A DNA stretch of 38,378 bases, from contig CAJTVD010000037.1 in assembly GCA_910579495.1 (NCBI GenBank), positions 1 to 38,378 of the forward strand. Reading direction: 5' to 3'. This document shows, in pieces, positions 8,169-16,447 of this stretch. This DNA comes from an uncultured Lachnospiraceae bacterium. GTDB lineage: Bacteria > Bacillota > Clostridia > Lachnospirales > Lachnospiraceae. Both the position numbers and the translations under genes were made by a program. Each line of letters opens with the position of its first letter. Within the stretch, counting starts at the first letter, position 1. The notes under the pieces were generated by a model. It was not told the origin of the DNA. It did no database searches and saw only the letters and a list, made by a program, of their open reading frames with translations.

Positions 8169-8269
8169 TGAACTTTTTTCAAACAGCCGGGAAAGGAAGA
8201 TTTTCCCGTTACCGCCCATAGAGGGCCTTGCAGCCTTTCACTGCATATCCCTTCCCCATCCGCCTGAAA

Positions 8270-8306
8270 CAAACGCCGTCACGCTACGCGGGCCGGCTTA
8301 TTGTAA
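8270..8306 (-). repeat. REP-like element, copy 1
   Basis: The minus-strand core is ATTACAATAAG, then stem GCCG, loop containing GCGTAGCGTG, stem CGGC and GTTTG. The same arrangement occurs at 11610-11646 and, with a different stem, at 26835-26875. It lies four bases past the terminator at 8311-8342. No coding potential is apparent. Confidence 0.6.
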
Positions 8307-8310
8307 TAAA

Positions 8311-8342
8311 ACAGGAGGGCTGGCACACGCCAATCCTCCTGT
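8311..8342 (-). terminator. Intrinsic terminator of the SH3/SleB hydrolase gene
   Basis: ACAGGAGG (8311-8318) pairs with CCTCCTGT (8335-8342), an inner TGGC/GCCA stem closes a four-base loop, and two-base internal loops lie between the stems. On the minus strand the hairpin is followed by TTTATTAC. It lies 37 bases past the hydrolase stop codon. Confidence 0.85.
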
Positions 8343-8379
8343 GGGTTTACCCAATATTTTACAGCTTCTCTTTTTCCTT

Positions 8380-9492
8380 TTACCAGAATACATGATCCCC
8401 TAAAACATACCCTTCCCTCTTCCCTGCACGGCGGAAATGGGTCGCACCGCCAACGGTTGTTTCCCCGTTGATCGCTGCCTGGGCTGCCCGCATACATGCC
8501 TCAGGCACATTTCCTTCGTAGGTTCTCGCCACCTTGCCCGTCATGGCAGGGGTAAACTGCCCCGAAGCATAGATAACGGAATGGATGGTATTAGGGTACG
8601 CGCCGCTCTTTACACGGTTCATAACCACCGCGCCGACGCCTACCATTCCCTCATAGGACTGGTTGCCCGCCTCGCAGTAAATCAGTGCGCCGAGAAGCCT
8701 TAATTCGTCTGCGTCCGCAGCCACAGCTCCCCTGTTTTCCTTCATGGCCCCTTTGCTTTCCTTCATCCGGGCAAGCCTGCGCTCTTCTGCCTCACGTTCC
8801 CTGATGCGGATAACGTCCATGCTTTCCCCTTCGTCAATATGGAACCTGACGTTAATAAAATCTGAATGGACATACCTGACTTCATCATTAAATTCCACAC
8901 TGATCCAGCCGTCTTCCATGTTATCAATAAATTCCACCGAATCCTCATAGGCAAGCAGCCCGCAGACTTCCGCCTCTTCGCTTGGCTCCATGCGCACCCG
9001 GACAGCCTCCGCATCCAGGGTCACGATCCAGTTGCCCACGTCCTCTGCCATCTTCTTGGCTTCTTCCCCAAAGAGCAGGTATTCGTCTTTCGCCCAGCCT
9101 GTCACATTGCCGGATTTCAGCTTCGTCCATCCATCCTTGCGCTCTAAGACAGTGCCGCCGCAGTCTTTATACAAAATCCCTACCTTTTCCGCGCTTTCAT
9201 CCGCCTGGGCACGGATATTCACCGCATCCTGGACGTTTGCCATAGTCAGCTCCTGCTCCAGCCTTGCCTTTTCCGCTTCGAATTTCTCGTCCAGGCCAAG
9301 CTGTTGCTGCTGTTCCTTGACCGGCCTTTCACTGTTCAGTGCCCTTGGATCCAGCACCTCCGCCACCCCGGCGCTTAAAAAGTCATAGCCTGTCTTTTCG
9401 CTTGCCAGAACCTTTATTCCCCCTGCGGAAAGCGCCAGCCAAATGACAAGCACCCCCAGCGCTGCCGCAGGTATTTTTCTTATCCCTTCCAT
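8380..9492 (-). CDS. Secreted SH3-domain cell wall hydrolase, SleB/Hydrolase_2 type
   Basis: This 370-residue exported protein has an N-terminal signal-type helix (AAALGVLVIWLALSAGGIKVLAS). Two bacterial SH3-like domains follow: about residues 88-150 (VNIRAQADESAEKVGILY, GWTKLKSGNVTGWAKDEYL) and about 158-220 (VRVRMEPSEEAEVCGLL, GWISVEFNDEVRYVHSDF). A basic linker leads to a C-terminal SleB-like catalytic domain from about residue 263, with LLGALIYCEAGNQSYEGMVG and VMNRVKSGAYPNTIHSVIY; E273 in YCEAGNQ is the expected catalytic glutamate. It probably cleaves peptidoglycan in spore cortex or vegetative wall. It has its own promoter and terminator, with AAGGAGG before the ATG. Confidence 0.92.
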   Translation of the reverse strand: MEGIRKIPAAALGVLVIWLALSAGGIKVLASEKTGYDFLSAGVAEVLDPRALNSERPVKEQQQQLGLDEKFEAEKARLEQELTMANVQDAVNIRAQADESAEKVGILYKDCGGTVLERKDGWTKLKSGNVTGWAKDEYLLFGEEAKKMAEDVGNWIVTLDAEAVRVRMEPSEEAEVCGLLAYEDSVEFIDNMEDGWISVEFNDEVRYVHSDFINVRFHIDEGESMDVIRIREREAEERRLARMKESKGAMKENRGAVAADADELRLLGALIYCEAGNQSYEGMVGVGAVVMNRVKSGAYPNTIHSVIYASGQFTPAMTGKVARTYEGNVPEACMRAAQAAINGETTVGGATHFRRAGKREGYVLGDHVFW

Positions 9493-9570
9493 TTCAATAC
9501 CTCCTTACTGTACTTACTCCTATAATATTTATTATATATATTACAGATTTATTACATCAGGTATGAAATC

Positions 9571-9599
9571 ATAATAACAAATAAAGGCGCATTTGTCAA
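9571..9599 (-). promoter_or_regulatory. Sigma-A promoter of the SH3/SleB hydrolase gene
   Basis: TTGACA (9594-9599) and TATTAT (9571-9576) on the minus strand are separated by exactly 17 bases. The AT-rich leader of about 70 bases ends in AAGGAGG before the ATG at 9492. The surrounding 9500-9678 stretch holds no gene. Confidence 0.75.
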
Positions 9600-9678
9600 G
9601 TTTCAACAATTTACACAATTATTTGAAATGGAATCGAAATACTTTCATCTATTTTCACTTAAATTTATTACGGTTTCT

Positions 9679-10473
9679 TTACATCTTTTTTGATTTTTCG
9701 ACGCAGCTGCCCACCGCCTTCATTACCCCGCACCGGAGCCCAAATTCTTCCAGCGCCTGTACCCCTTCTATGGTGGTCCCGCCAGGGGAACAGACCATAT
9801 CCTTCAGCTCGCCCGGATGCTTCCCCGTCTCCAGCATCAGCTTGGCGCTCCCATAGACTGCCTGGGCAGCGAAACGGTACGCCTGGCTTCTCGGCATCCC
9901 CGCCTTGACCCCGCCATCCGCCAGGGCTTCAATAAACATAAACACAAAAGCCGGGGAACTGCCGCTGACCGCCCCCACTGCATCTATGAGCTTTTCAGGG
10001 ATCTCCTCCGCCATGCCGAAGCTTTCCGCCAGCTTCATGCACTGCCCCATCTCTTCCTCCGACACTCTCTGGTTCCTGCACACGCCGCTGCAGCCGGCCC
10101 CTGCCATGGCAGGGGTATTGGGCATACAGCGCACCAGTTTCAGGCTTCTCCCAAAAGCCGCTTCCAGCCAGCCAAGGGTTTTTCCGGCGGCAATGCTGAC
10201 CACCAGCGTTTCTTCCCGGATGCTGTCTTTGATCTCACTAATCACGCCCTCCAGCACCTGGGGTTTCACCGCCAGCACCAGAATATCCGATTCCGCTGCC
10301 ACCGCCTTATTATCCTCCCGGATTTCAATGCCGTACTTTTCCCTTACCTCCCCACAGGTGGCACAGGTCCTTGCACAGCCAATGATCTCCCCGGGCTTTG
10401 CGGTCTCCTTTGCAAGCATACCGCTGATCATTGCTTTCGCCATATTACCTAGCCCAATAAATCCCAGTTTCAT
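9679..10473 (-). CDS. proC: Pyrroline-5-carboxylate reductase
   Basis: The 264-residue enzyme catalyses the last step of proline synthesis, reducing pyrroline-5-carboxylate with NAD(P)H. The Rossmann start MKLGFIGLGNMAKAMISG, the segment LVLAVKPQVLEGVI, the VRCMPNTPAMAGAGCSG loop and the helical dimerisation motif AVSGSSPAFVFMFIEALADGG are all present. CSPGGTTIEGVQALEE near the C-terminus is also typical. The start is ATG at 10473 with AAGGAG eight bases upstream. The leader between the preceding methyltransferase gene and proC holds the tandem 105-bp hairpin repeat at 10494-10703. No other proline gene is adjacent. Confidence 0.96.
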   Translation of the reverse strand: MKLGFIGLGNMAKAMISGMLAKETAKPGEIIGCARTCATCGEVREKYGIEIREDNKAVAAESDILVLAVKPQVLEGVISEIKDSIREETLVVSIAAGKTLGWLEAAFGRSLKLVRCMPNTPAMAGAGCSGVCRNQRVSEEEMGQCMKLAESFGMAEEIPEKLIDAVGAVSGSSPAFVFMFIEALADGGVKAGMPRSQAYRFAAQAVYGSAKLMLETGKHPGELKDMVCSPGGTTIEGVQALEEFGLRCGVMKAVGSCVEKSKKM

Positions 10474-10493
10474 TCTTTTTTCTCCTTCCATTC

Positions 10494-10703
10494 CAGTTCC
10501 GCTACCACCCTTCCAGACACTTGGGACAGCAGAGGAAAACCTGTCTACAAATCAGCCAGCTTTTCCTCTGGTGTCTGTCCCGGCGCCCGCTGAGGGGGCA
10601 GTTCCGCTACCACCCTCCCAGACACTTGGGACAGCAGAGGAAAACCTGTCTACAAATCAGCCAGCTTTTCCTCTGGTGCCTGTCCCGGCGCCCGCTGCAG
10701 GCA
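10494..10703 (-). repeat. Tandem pair of 105-bp hairpin units before proC
   Basis: Two nearly identical units lie head to tail, 10494-10598 (105 bases) and 10599-10701 (103 bases), followed by a few bases of a third. On the minus strand each unit forms a long stem: GGGACAG pairs with CTGTCCC and CAGAGGAAAA pairs with TTTTCCTCTG, with a four-base bulge on one side and a 21-base loop. Each unit ends GGGTGGTAGCGGAACTG, and the last copy abuts the proC ribosome binding site. There is no CRISPR-like spacer structure. The function is unknown; a transcribed leader structure is likely from the position. Confidence 0.85.
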
Positions 10704-10721
10704 GTTCCTTCCCCCAATTTT

Positions 10722-11567
10722 TCAGTTACCGTTTCTCTTCCTGTGGCTGCCTGCTGCCTGGTAGAGCAGAAGGGCTGCCGCCACCGCCGCATTTAAAGAC
10801 TCCAATTCCCCTTCCATAGGAATCTTTACATAAGCGTCCGCCAGCTCTGCTGTTTCTTCCCGAAGCCCGCTCCCTTCATTGCCCACAAGGAAAGCGCATC
10901 CGCCTTTATAAGGAATCTCATCAAAATACTGGTTCCCCTTTAAATGGGCAGCATACACTGCTATATTCTTTTCCTTAAGGACAGCAGCCGTCTCTGCAAG
11001 CCCGTCCACATACAAAAAGGGAACCCGGTACAGGGAACCCATGGTGGCACGGATGGTCTTGGGATTGTATACGTCTGCTGTTCCCCTGGCCATAATCACG
11101 CCATCCACCCCGGCACCCTCCCCGGTGCGCAGCATGGTTCCCAGGTTGCCCGGGTCCTGCACATCCTCCAAAAGCAAAAACAGCGGGGGGCGCCCCCCTG
11201 CCTGATGCCGCCCTAAGGCTTTCCCAAGCATTTCCGGAAGGGTGTGGGAAAACTGTGCCGCTACAAACAAGACCCCCTGGGGAGTATGGGTATCCGCTGC
11301 TTTTTTAAAGGCTTCCTCCGACACCTGCTCCACTACAATGCCCCTTTCCCTGCACTGTGCCAGCTTTCCTTCTATTTCTGCCAGGCGCTCTTTGCCCTGG
11401 TGCCAGAGCCCTTCGCTGACATAGACCTCCCGCAGCACAGACAGGGGCGCTTCTTTGAACATTTTTATCCCTTCCGCCACAAAGATCCCTTCCCCATTTC
11501 TTGCGCGGCTCTTTTCCTGGAGCTGCACCAAACGCTTGATTTTTCCGTTCGCCCAACTTGTGATCAT
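10722..11567 (-). CDS. TrmH/SpoU family RNA 2'-O-methyltransferase
   Basis: This 281-residue enzyme transfers a methyl group from S-adenosylmethionine to a ribose 2'-OH in rRNA or tRNA. It has an N-terminal substrate-binding domain of about 100 residues (KIKRLVQLQEKSRARNGEGI, then FVAEGIKMFKEA). The trefoil-knot catalytic domain shows the SPOUT motifs LLEDVQDPGNLGTMLRT (motif 1), FLVGNEGSGL (motif 2) and IPMEGELESLNAAVAAALLL (motif 3). Length and layout resemble RlmB and related enzymes; the exact target cannot be assigned. GGGAGG lies five bases before the ATG at 11567. Confidence 0.92.
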   Translation of the reverse strand: MITSWANGKIKRLVQLQEKSRARNGEGIFVAEGIKMFKEAPLSVLREVYVSEGLWHQGKERLAEIEGKLAQCRERGIVVEQVSEEAFKKAADTHTPQGVLFVAAQFSHTLPEMLGKALGRHQAGGRPPLFLLLEDVQDPGNLGTMLRTGEGAGVDGVIMARGTADVYNPKTIRATMGSLYRVPFLYVDGLAETAAVLKEKNIAVYAAHLKGNQYFDEIPYKGGCAFLVGNEGSGLREETAELADAYVKIPMEGELESLNAAVAAALLLYQAAGSHRKRNGN

Positions 11568-11609
11568 ACTAACCTCCCTGTCAATGTAACCTTAAAAGAT
11601 GCCCCCAGA

Positions 11610-11646
11610 CAAACGCCGCCACGCTGCGCCAGCCGGCTTATTGTAA
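11610..11646 (-). repeat. REP-like element, copy 2
   Basis: On the minus strand it reads ATTACAATAAG, stem GCCG, loop with GCGCAGCGTG, stem CGGC and GTTTG. Over the 37 bases it differs from copy 1 at only a few loop and edge positions. It begins four bases past the pfkA terminator and precedes the TrmH-type methyltransferase gene. Confidence 0.6.
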
Positions 11647-11649
11647 TCC

Positions 11650-11682
11650 AAAACGGCGCAGCCACACAAGCCGCGCCGTTTT
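11650..11682 (-). terminator. Intrinsic terminator of pfkA
   Basis: AAAACGGCGC on one arm pairs with GCGCCGTTTT on the other around a short internal mismatch and a loop of about seven bases. On the minus strand the descending arm ends in TTTT. The position is 37 bases past the pfkA stop. Confidence 0.85.
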
Positions 11683-11718
11683 AACACAAACCTCTTTATT
11701 CTGCCTGGTCCCGCCGGG

Positions 11719-12693
11719 CTATTGTGACAGTACCTTACTCACCATATACTGGTATTCGGGAATATTTTTCTGCATGTTCAGCGCTTCCTCAATGTCATAG
11801 TCCACAAATTCCCCTTTGGTATAGGCAACTACCCTGTTGCTCCCGCCGTTGCAGAGAATATCCGTGGCATAAGCGCCCATGATAGAGGCATAGAACCGGT
11901 CCTTACAGGTAGGGGAACCGCCCCTTTGCATGTAACCCAAAATAGTAGCCCTGGTCTCCATGCCGGTAGCCGCCTCAATCCTCCTGGCCATGGAAGTGGA
12001 ATGCCCGATCCCCTCTGCATTCACGATGATGTGGTGGGTCTTGCCCTTTTTGCGGTTTGCCACAATGTTATTGATTATGTTCTGTTCATTGTAATCATAT
12101 TTTTCAGGGAGAAGGATATCCTCCGCGCCGTTTGCCACACCGCACCATAAGGCAATGTAGCCCGCATTCCTCCCCATGACCTCAATGATGCTGCAGCGCT
12201 CATGGGAGGATGAAGTGTCCCTTACCTTGTCAATGGCAAGCATTGCCGTATTGACAGCAGTGTCAAAACCAATGGTATATTCTGTACAGGCAATGTCAAG
12301 GTCAATGGTGCCCGGGACGCCGATGGTATTGATCCCTTTCCTTGCAAGGGCCTGGGCACCCCGGTAGGAGCCGTCCCCGCCGATTACCACCATACCCTCA
12401 ATGCCATGCTTGCGGCAGATGTCCGCAGCCCTCTCCTGGACTTCCTCAAGCTTAAATTCCGGGCAGCGCGCCGTCCCCAACACGGTGCCGCCCCTTTGGA
12501 TCGTCTCGGAAACGTCCCGCCTTTCCATGTCCACAATTTCTTCGTTCAAAAGGCCCTGATAACCCTTTTTGATGCCCTTCACCTTAACACCGTTTCCGAT
12601 TGCCTTGCGCACAACCGCCCGGATCGCTGCATTCATTCCCGGCGCATCCCCGCCGCTGGTCAAAACGCCAATGGTCTTAATCTCTTTTGCCAT
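11719..12693 (-). CDS. pfkA: ATP-dependent 6-phosphofructokinase
   Basis: The 324-residue enzyme phosphorylates fructose-6-phosphate in glycolysis. IGVLTSGGDAPGMNAAIRAV is the nucleotide-binding start, and VVIGGDGSYRGAQAL carries the GGDGS sequence typical of ATP users rather than the GGDD of pyrophosphate enzymes. The catalytic loop reads GTIDLDI: both aspartates of the usual TIDND remain but the asparagine is leucine. EVMGRNAGYIALWCG and GYMQRGGSPTCKDRF bind the sugar phosphate. The ATG at 12693 follows GGACTAGG. It lies 104 bases after dnaE and has its own terminator. Confidence 0.95.
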   Translation of the reverse strand: MAKEIKTIGVLTSGGDAPGMNAAIRAVVRKAIGNGVKVKGIKKGYQGLLNEEIVDMERRDVSETIQRGGTVLGTARCPEFKLEEVQERAADICRKHGIEGMVVIGGDGSYRGAQALARKGINTIGVPGTIDLDIACTEYTIGFDTAVNTAMLAIDKVRDTSSSHERCSIIEVMGRNAGYIALWCGVANGAEDILLPEKYDYNEQNIINNIVANRKKGKTHHIIVNAEGIGHSTSMARRIEAATGMETRATILGYMQRGGSPTCKDRFYASIMGAYATDILCNGGSNRVVAYTKGEFVDYDIEEALNMQKNIPEYQYMVSKVLSQ

Positions 12694-12797
12694 AGTCTGC
12701 CTAGTCCTTTCTTTCCCAATACTGGAAGTTTTTATTGCCTCCCCGGAGCATTCTAAATTTTTACTCTCATTTATTTTACCCTTATTTCATTCTGTTT

Positions 12798-15700
12798 TCA
12801 ATCTTTTTTCACGTCCCAGACAATTTTTATATTATCCCCTCCGTATTTTTCGCCCAGCTTTTCAGACAGTTCCTTATCCGCGCATACATTCCGGTTGGGA
12901 GGCAGCCTTTTCATGGCTTTGATGGATTCTATATAAATAATTACGCTGTCCCTTCCGTCGGAATCTGCCAGGTCGGCAAACAGCTCCTCTTCCGCTTTTT
13001 CGTAATCTTCCTTTTCTTTAAACTTGATCCAGAGCTTTTTGGGGATCTCATCAAAAAGGGTGATCTTCTCGCAGATCAGCTTCCCATCCTTCTCCTCTTC
13101 CAGGGAGACCCGCCCTTTTACGAAAACCTTGTTGTCCTCTGCCAGCTTGGCGCTGTATTTTTCGTAATCCTTGGGGAACACCACTACTTCCACGCTGCCT
13201 AACAGGTCTTCTATCTGTAAAAAAGCCATTACCTTATCGTTTTTGGTGTATTTGATCTTCTTATCTGCAATCATCCCCCCGATCACTGCCGTGGCGTTAT
13301 CCTTCACCACAATATCCTCTTCTTCCTCCCCCAGCATAAAATCCGCAGTGGTGTTGGTGATGCCCTTTTTCCAAAGCTCCTCCTGTTCCTCCAGGGGATG
13401 CCCGCTGATGTAAATGCCCAGCACCTCTTTTTCAAAAGCCAGCACCATATCCTTGGAATATTCCCCCACTTCCGGGAGCTTGATGTCAAACTCTTCCTTC
13501 TGGTCTTCGTCCACAATATCAAAAAGGCTGATCTGCCCTGCCAGGTTATTCTTCTTATCATGGACGATCCTGTCCATGATCTGCACATAACAGCTCATAA
13601 ACTGTTTCCGTGTGCCGGGCAGGCTGTCAAAGGCCCCTGCCTTGATAAAATTCTCAATGGTCTTCTTATTCACTTCCTTATCCGCCATACGGGTGATGAA
13701 ATCCTTCAGGTTAGTATAAGGGCCCCTCTGCGCCCGCTCCTGCACCACCCCGTCAATCACCGGGCGGCCGATGCTCTTAATGGCTGTTAGGGCATAGCGG
13801 ATGGATTTCCCGTCTACGGAAAAGCCCCGCTCCCCCCGGTTGATATCCGGGGGCAGGATGGTGATGCCCATACTGCGGCTGACCAGGATATATTCCGCCA
13901 CTTTTCCCGGATTGTCAATCACGGAGGTCATAAGCGCCGCCATAAATTCCACCGGATAATAATATTTCAGGTAGGCAGTCTGGTAAGCCACCACCGCATA
14001 GCAGGCCGCATGGGACTTGTTGAAAGCGTACTTGGCAAAATCCATCATGTCATCGTAGATCTGGGACGCCACATTCTCGGGAATGCCGTTTGCCGCACAC
14101 CCCGGCACCCCCTCTTCCGGATTCCCGTATACGAAATTCGCCCGCTCCTTTTCCATCACCGCCTGTTTCTTCTTGCTCATGGCACGGCGCACCAGGTCGC
14201 TGCGCCCTAAGGTATAGCCCCCCAGATCCCGGACGATCTGCATTACCTGCTCCTGGTAAACGATACAGCCATAGGTGGAAGAAAGAATAGGCTCAAGCTG
14301 GGGGCAGGAATAAGTGATCGCCTTCTGGCTGCTCTTCCCCTTGATATACTTGGGGATAAAATCCATAGGCCCCGGACGGTACAGGGAGATCCCGGCGATA
14401 ATGTCCTCCAGGTTCCTTGGCTTCAATTCTTTCATAAACCCTTTCATGCCCCCGCTTTCCAGCTGGAACACCCCGTCCGTGCGCCCGGTGCCGATGGAGG
14501 CAAGGACCTTCTTATCATCAAAATCTATCTGGTCAATATCAATGGAGACCCCGTATTCCTTTTCCACCAGCGCCACAGCATCCCGCAGCACTGTGAGGGT
14601 ACGCAGCCCCAGAAAATCCATCTTTAAAAGCCCCAGCTCTTCAATGGTGGTCATGGTAAACTGGGTGGTCACGGAACCGTCGGAGCCTCTGGATAAGGGC
14701 ACCAGCTCCTCTGCCGGGCGGGAGCAGATCACCACCCCCGCAGCATGCATGGAAGCGTGGCGGGGAAGCCCCTCCAGGCGCTTGCTCATATCGATCAGTT
14801 CCTTGACCTGGCTGTCCGTGCCGTACATTTTCCGCAGCTCCGGATTGATCTGCAACGCCTTATCAATAGTAACATTGGTGTTGGGCACATGGGGGATCAT
14901 CTTGGCAAGGGAATCCACAAAGGCATAGGGAAGGTCCATCACCCTTCCCACGTCCCGGACCACACCCTTGGCTGCCAGGGTACCAAAGGTAACGATCTGC
15001 ACCACCTTATCAGAGCCATACTTCCGGCTCACATAATCAATCACCTCCTGCCGTCTTTCGAAGCAGAAGTCAATGTCAATATCCGGCATGGAAACCCGTT
15101 CCGGGTTCAGGAAACGCTCAAACAGCAGGCTGTATTTGATAGGGTCGATATTGGTGATCTTTAAAGCATAGGACACGATGCTTCCCGCCGCAGACCCCCT
15201 CCCCGGCCCCACCATGATCCCGTTTGACTTGGCGTAATTGATAAAATCCCATACGATTAGGAAATAATCCACATACCCCATATCCCGGATGACATTTAGC
15301 TCATAGTCCAGCCGCTCCTTTAAAGTCTGCCCGGTCTCCCCCGCAGGGGCATTTTCATCCTCCCCATAACGCTCCCTCAAGCCGTCATAGCACAGCTTAT
15401 TTAAGTAAGTCCAGGAATCAAACCCTTCCGGCACTTCAAAATGGGGCAGCTTGGTGACGCCGAACTCAATTTCCACATTGCACCGGTCCGCCACCTGCTG
15501 GGTATTTTCCACCGCTTCCCAGGCATAAGGGAAAAGCCCCTTCATCTCCTCTTCGCTTTTCACATAATACTGCCCGCCCTCGTAGCGCATCCTGTCCTCG
15601 TCCGCCAGCTTCTTCCCGGTCTGGATGCAAAGGAGAATGTCGTGGGGCCGGGCATCCTCTGCCCTGGTATAATGCACGTCATTGGTGACCACCAGCGGGA

Positions 15701-16295
15701 TCCCCAGTTTCCGGCTCATTTTCAGAAGGGCGGTATTCACCATCCGCTGTTCCGGCAGCCCGTGGTCTTGGAGCTCCAGGAAAAAATTGCCCTCCCCAAA
15801 GCAGTCCCTGTACTTAAGCGCCGTCTTCTCCGCCTCCTCCAAAAGACCCTTCTGGATATACCGCTGCACCTCCCCCGCCAGGCAGGCAGACAGGGCGATC
15901 AGCCCCTCATGGCATTCCTGCAGCAACGCCATATCCACCCGGGGCTTGTAGTAATACCCCTCCGTAAAGCCCCGGCTTACGATCTTCATCAAATTGTCGT
16001 ACCCTTTGTTATTTTCCGCCAGCAGGACCAGATGGTAATACCGGTCTTCCCCTCCTGTCAGTTCCTTGTCAAACCGGGAGTTGGGCGCTACATAGATCTC
16101 ACACCCGAGGATGGGCTTCACCCCTTCTTCCTTGCAGGCTTTGTAAAAATCGATCACCCCATACATCACCCCATGGTCTGTGATGGCGGCGCTGTCCATG
16201 CCCAGCTCCTTTACCCGCTTTACATATTCCCTGATTTTATTTGAACCGTCCAGAAGACTGTATTCCGTATGGACGTGAAGATGTGCAAACGCCAT
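12798..16295 (-). CDS. dnaE: DNA polymerase III alpha subunit, DnaE type
   Basis: The 1165-residue replicative polymerase starts with a PHP domain (HLHVHTEYSLLDGSNKI, AITDHGVMYG). The palm carries GPGRGSAAGS and the catalytic aspartates in MPDIDIDFCFERR. Later come the thumb and fingers regions, a helix-hairpin-helix tract (FIKAGAFDSLPGTRKQF) and a C-terminal OB domain (VVVFPKDYEKYSAKLAEDN). There is no inserted exonuclease as in PolC, so this is the DnaE class. The start is ATG at 16295, with GAGG upstream and the PHP motif immediately after; a 32-residue upstream extension has no family likeness. It lies just upstream of pfkA. Confidence 0.97.
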   Translation of the reverse strand: MAFAHLHVHTEYSLLDGSNKIREYVKRVKELGMDSAAITDHGVMYGVIDFYKACKEEGVKPILGCEIYVAPNSRFDKELTGGEDRYYHLVLLAENNKGYDNLMKIVSRGFTEGYYYKPRVDMALLQECHEGLIALSACLAGEVQRYIQKGLLEEAEKTALKYRDCFGEGNFFLELQDHGLPEQRMVNTALLKMSRKLGIPLVVTNDVHYTRAEDARPHDILLCIQTGKKLADEDRMRYEGGQYYVKSEEEMKGLFPYAWEAVENTQQVADRCNVEIEFGVTKLPHFEVPEGFDSWTYLNKLCYDGLRERYGEDENAPAGETGQTLKERLDYELNVIRDMGYVDYFLIVWDFINYAKSNGIMVGPGRGSAAGSIVSYALKITNIDPIKYSLLFERFLNPERVSMPDIDIDFCFERRQEVIDYVSRKYGSDKVVQIVTFGTLAAKGVVRDVGRVMDLPYAFVDSLAKMIPHVPNTNVTIDKALQINPELRKMYGTDSQVKELIDMSKRLEGLPRHASMHAAGVVICSRPAEELVPLSRGSDGSVTTQFTMTTIEELGLLKMDFLGLRTLTVLRDAVALVEKEYGVSIDIDQIDFDDKKVLASIGTGRTDGVFQLESGGMKGFMKELKPRNLEDIIAGISLYRPGPMDFIPKYIKGKSSQKAITYSCPQLEPILSSTYGCIVYQEQVMQIVRDLGGYTLGRSDLVRRAMSKKKQAVMEKERANFVYGNPEEGVPGCAANGIPENVASQIYDDMMDFAKYAFNKSHAACYAVVAYQTAYLKYYYPVEFMAALMTSVIDNPGKVAEYILVSRSMGITILPPDINRGERGFSVDGKSIRYALTAIKSIGRPVIDGVVQERAQRGPYTNLKDFITRMADKEVNKKTIENFIKAGAFDSLPGTRKQFMSCYVQIMDRIVHDKKNNLAGQISLFDIVDEDQKEEFDIKLPEVGEYSKDMVLAFEKEVLGIYISGHPLEEQEELWKKGITNTTADFMLGEEEEDIVVKDNATAVIGGMIADKKIKYTKNDKVMAFLQIEDLLGSVEVVVFPKDYEKYSAKLAEDNKVFVKGRVSLEEEKDGKLICEKITLFDEIPKKLWIKFKEKEDYEKAEEELFADLADSDGRDSVIIYIESIKAMKRLPPNRNVCADKELSEKLGEKYGGDNIKIVWDVKKD

Positions 16296-16447
16296 TTTAT
16301 CCTCTTTTCCGCGCCCGCAGTTTCCCTGCCGGGATGGGGCGCACTGTAATGTACTGTGTTTTGGGCAGTGGCCTGCCTTGCCCTTTACCAATGGGTATTT
16401 CCTGCCAGGGCCTGGTTAAATATTGCTTTCCATCAGCGATGCCTTCC

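Noticed and set aside
10494..10703. CRISPR array or T-box leader before proC
   Set aside because: The two units are 105 bases long without short repeats and variable spacers, so it is not CRISPR. GGGTGGTAGCGG resembles the T-box sequence but lacks the exact TGGNACCGCG core, and no full stem I leader is visible.
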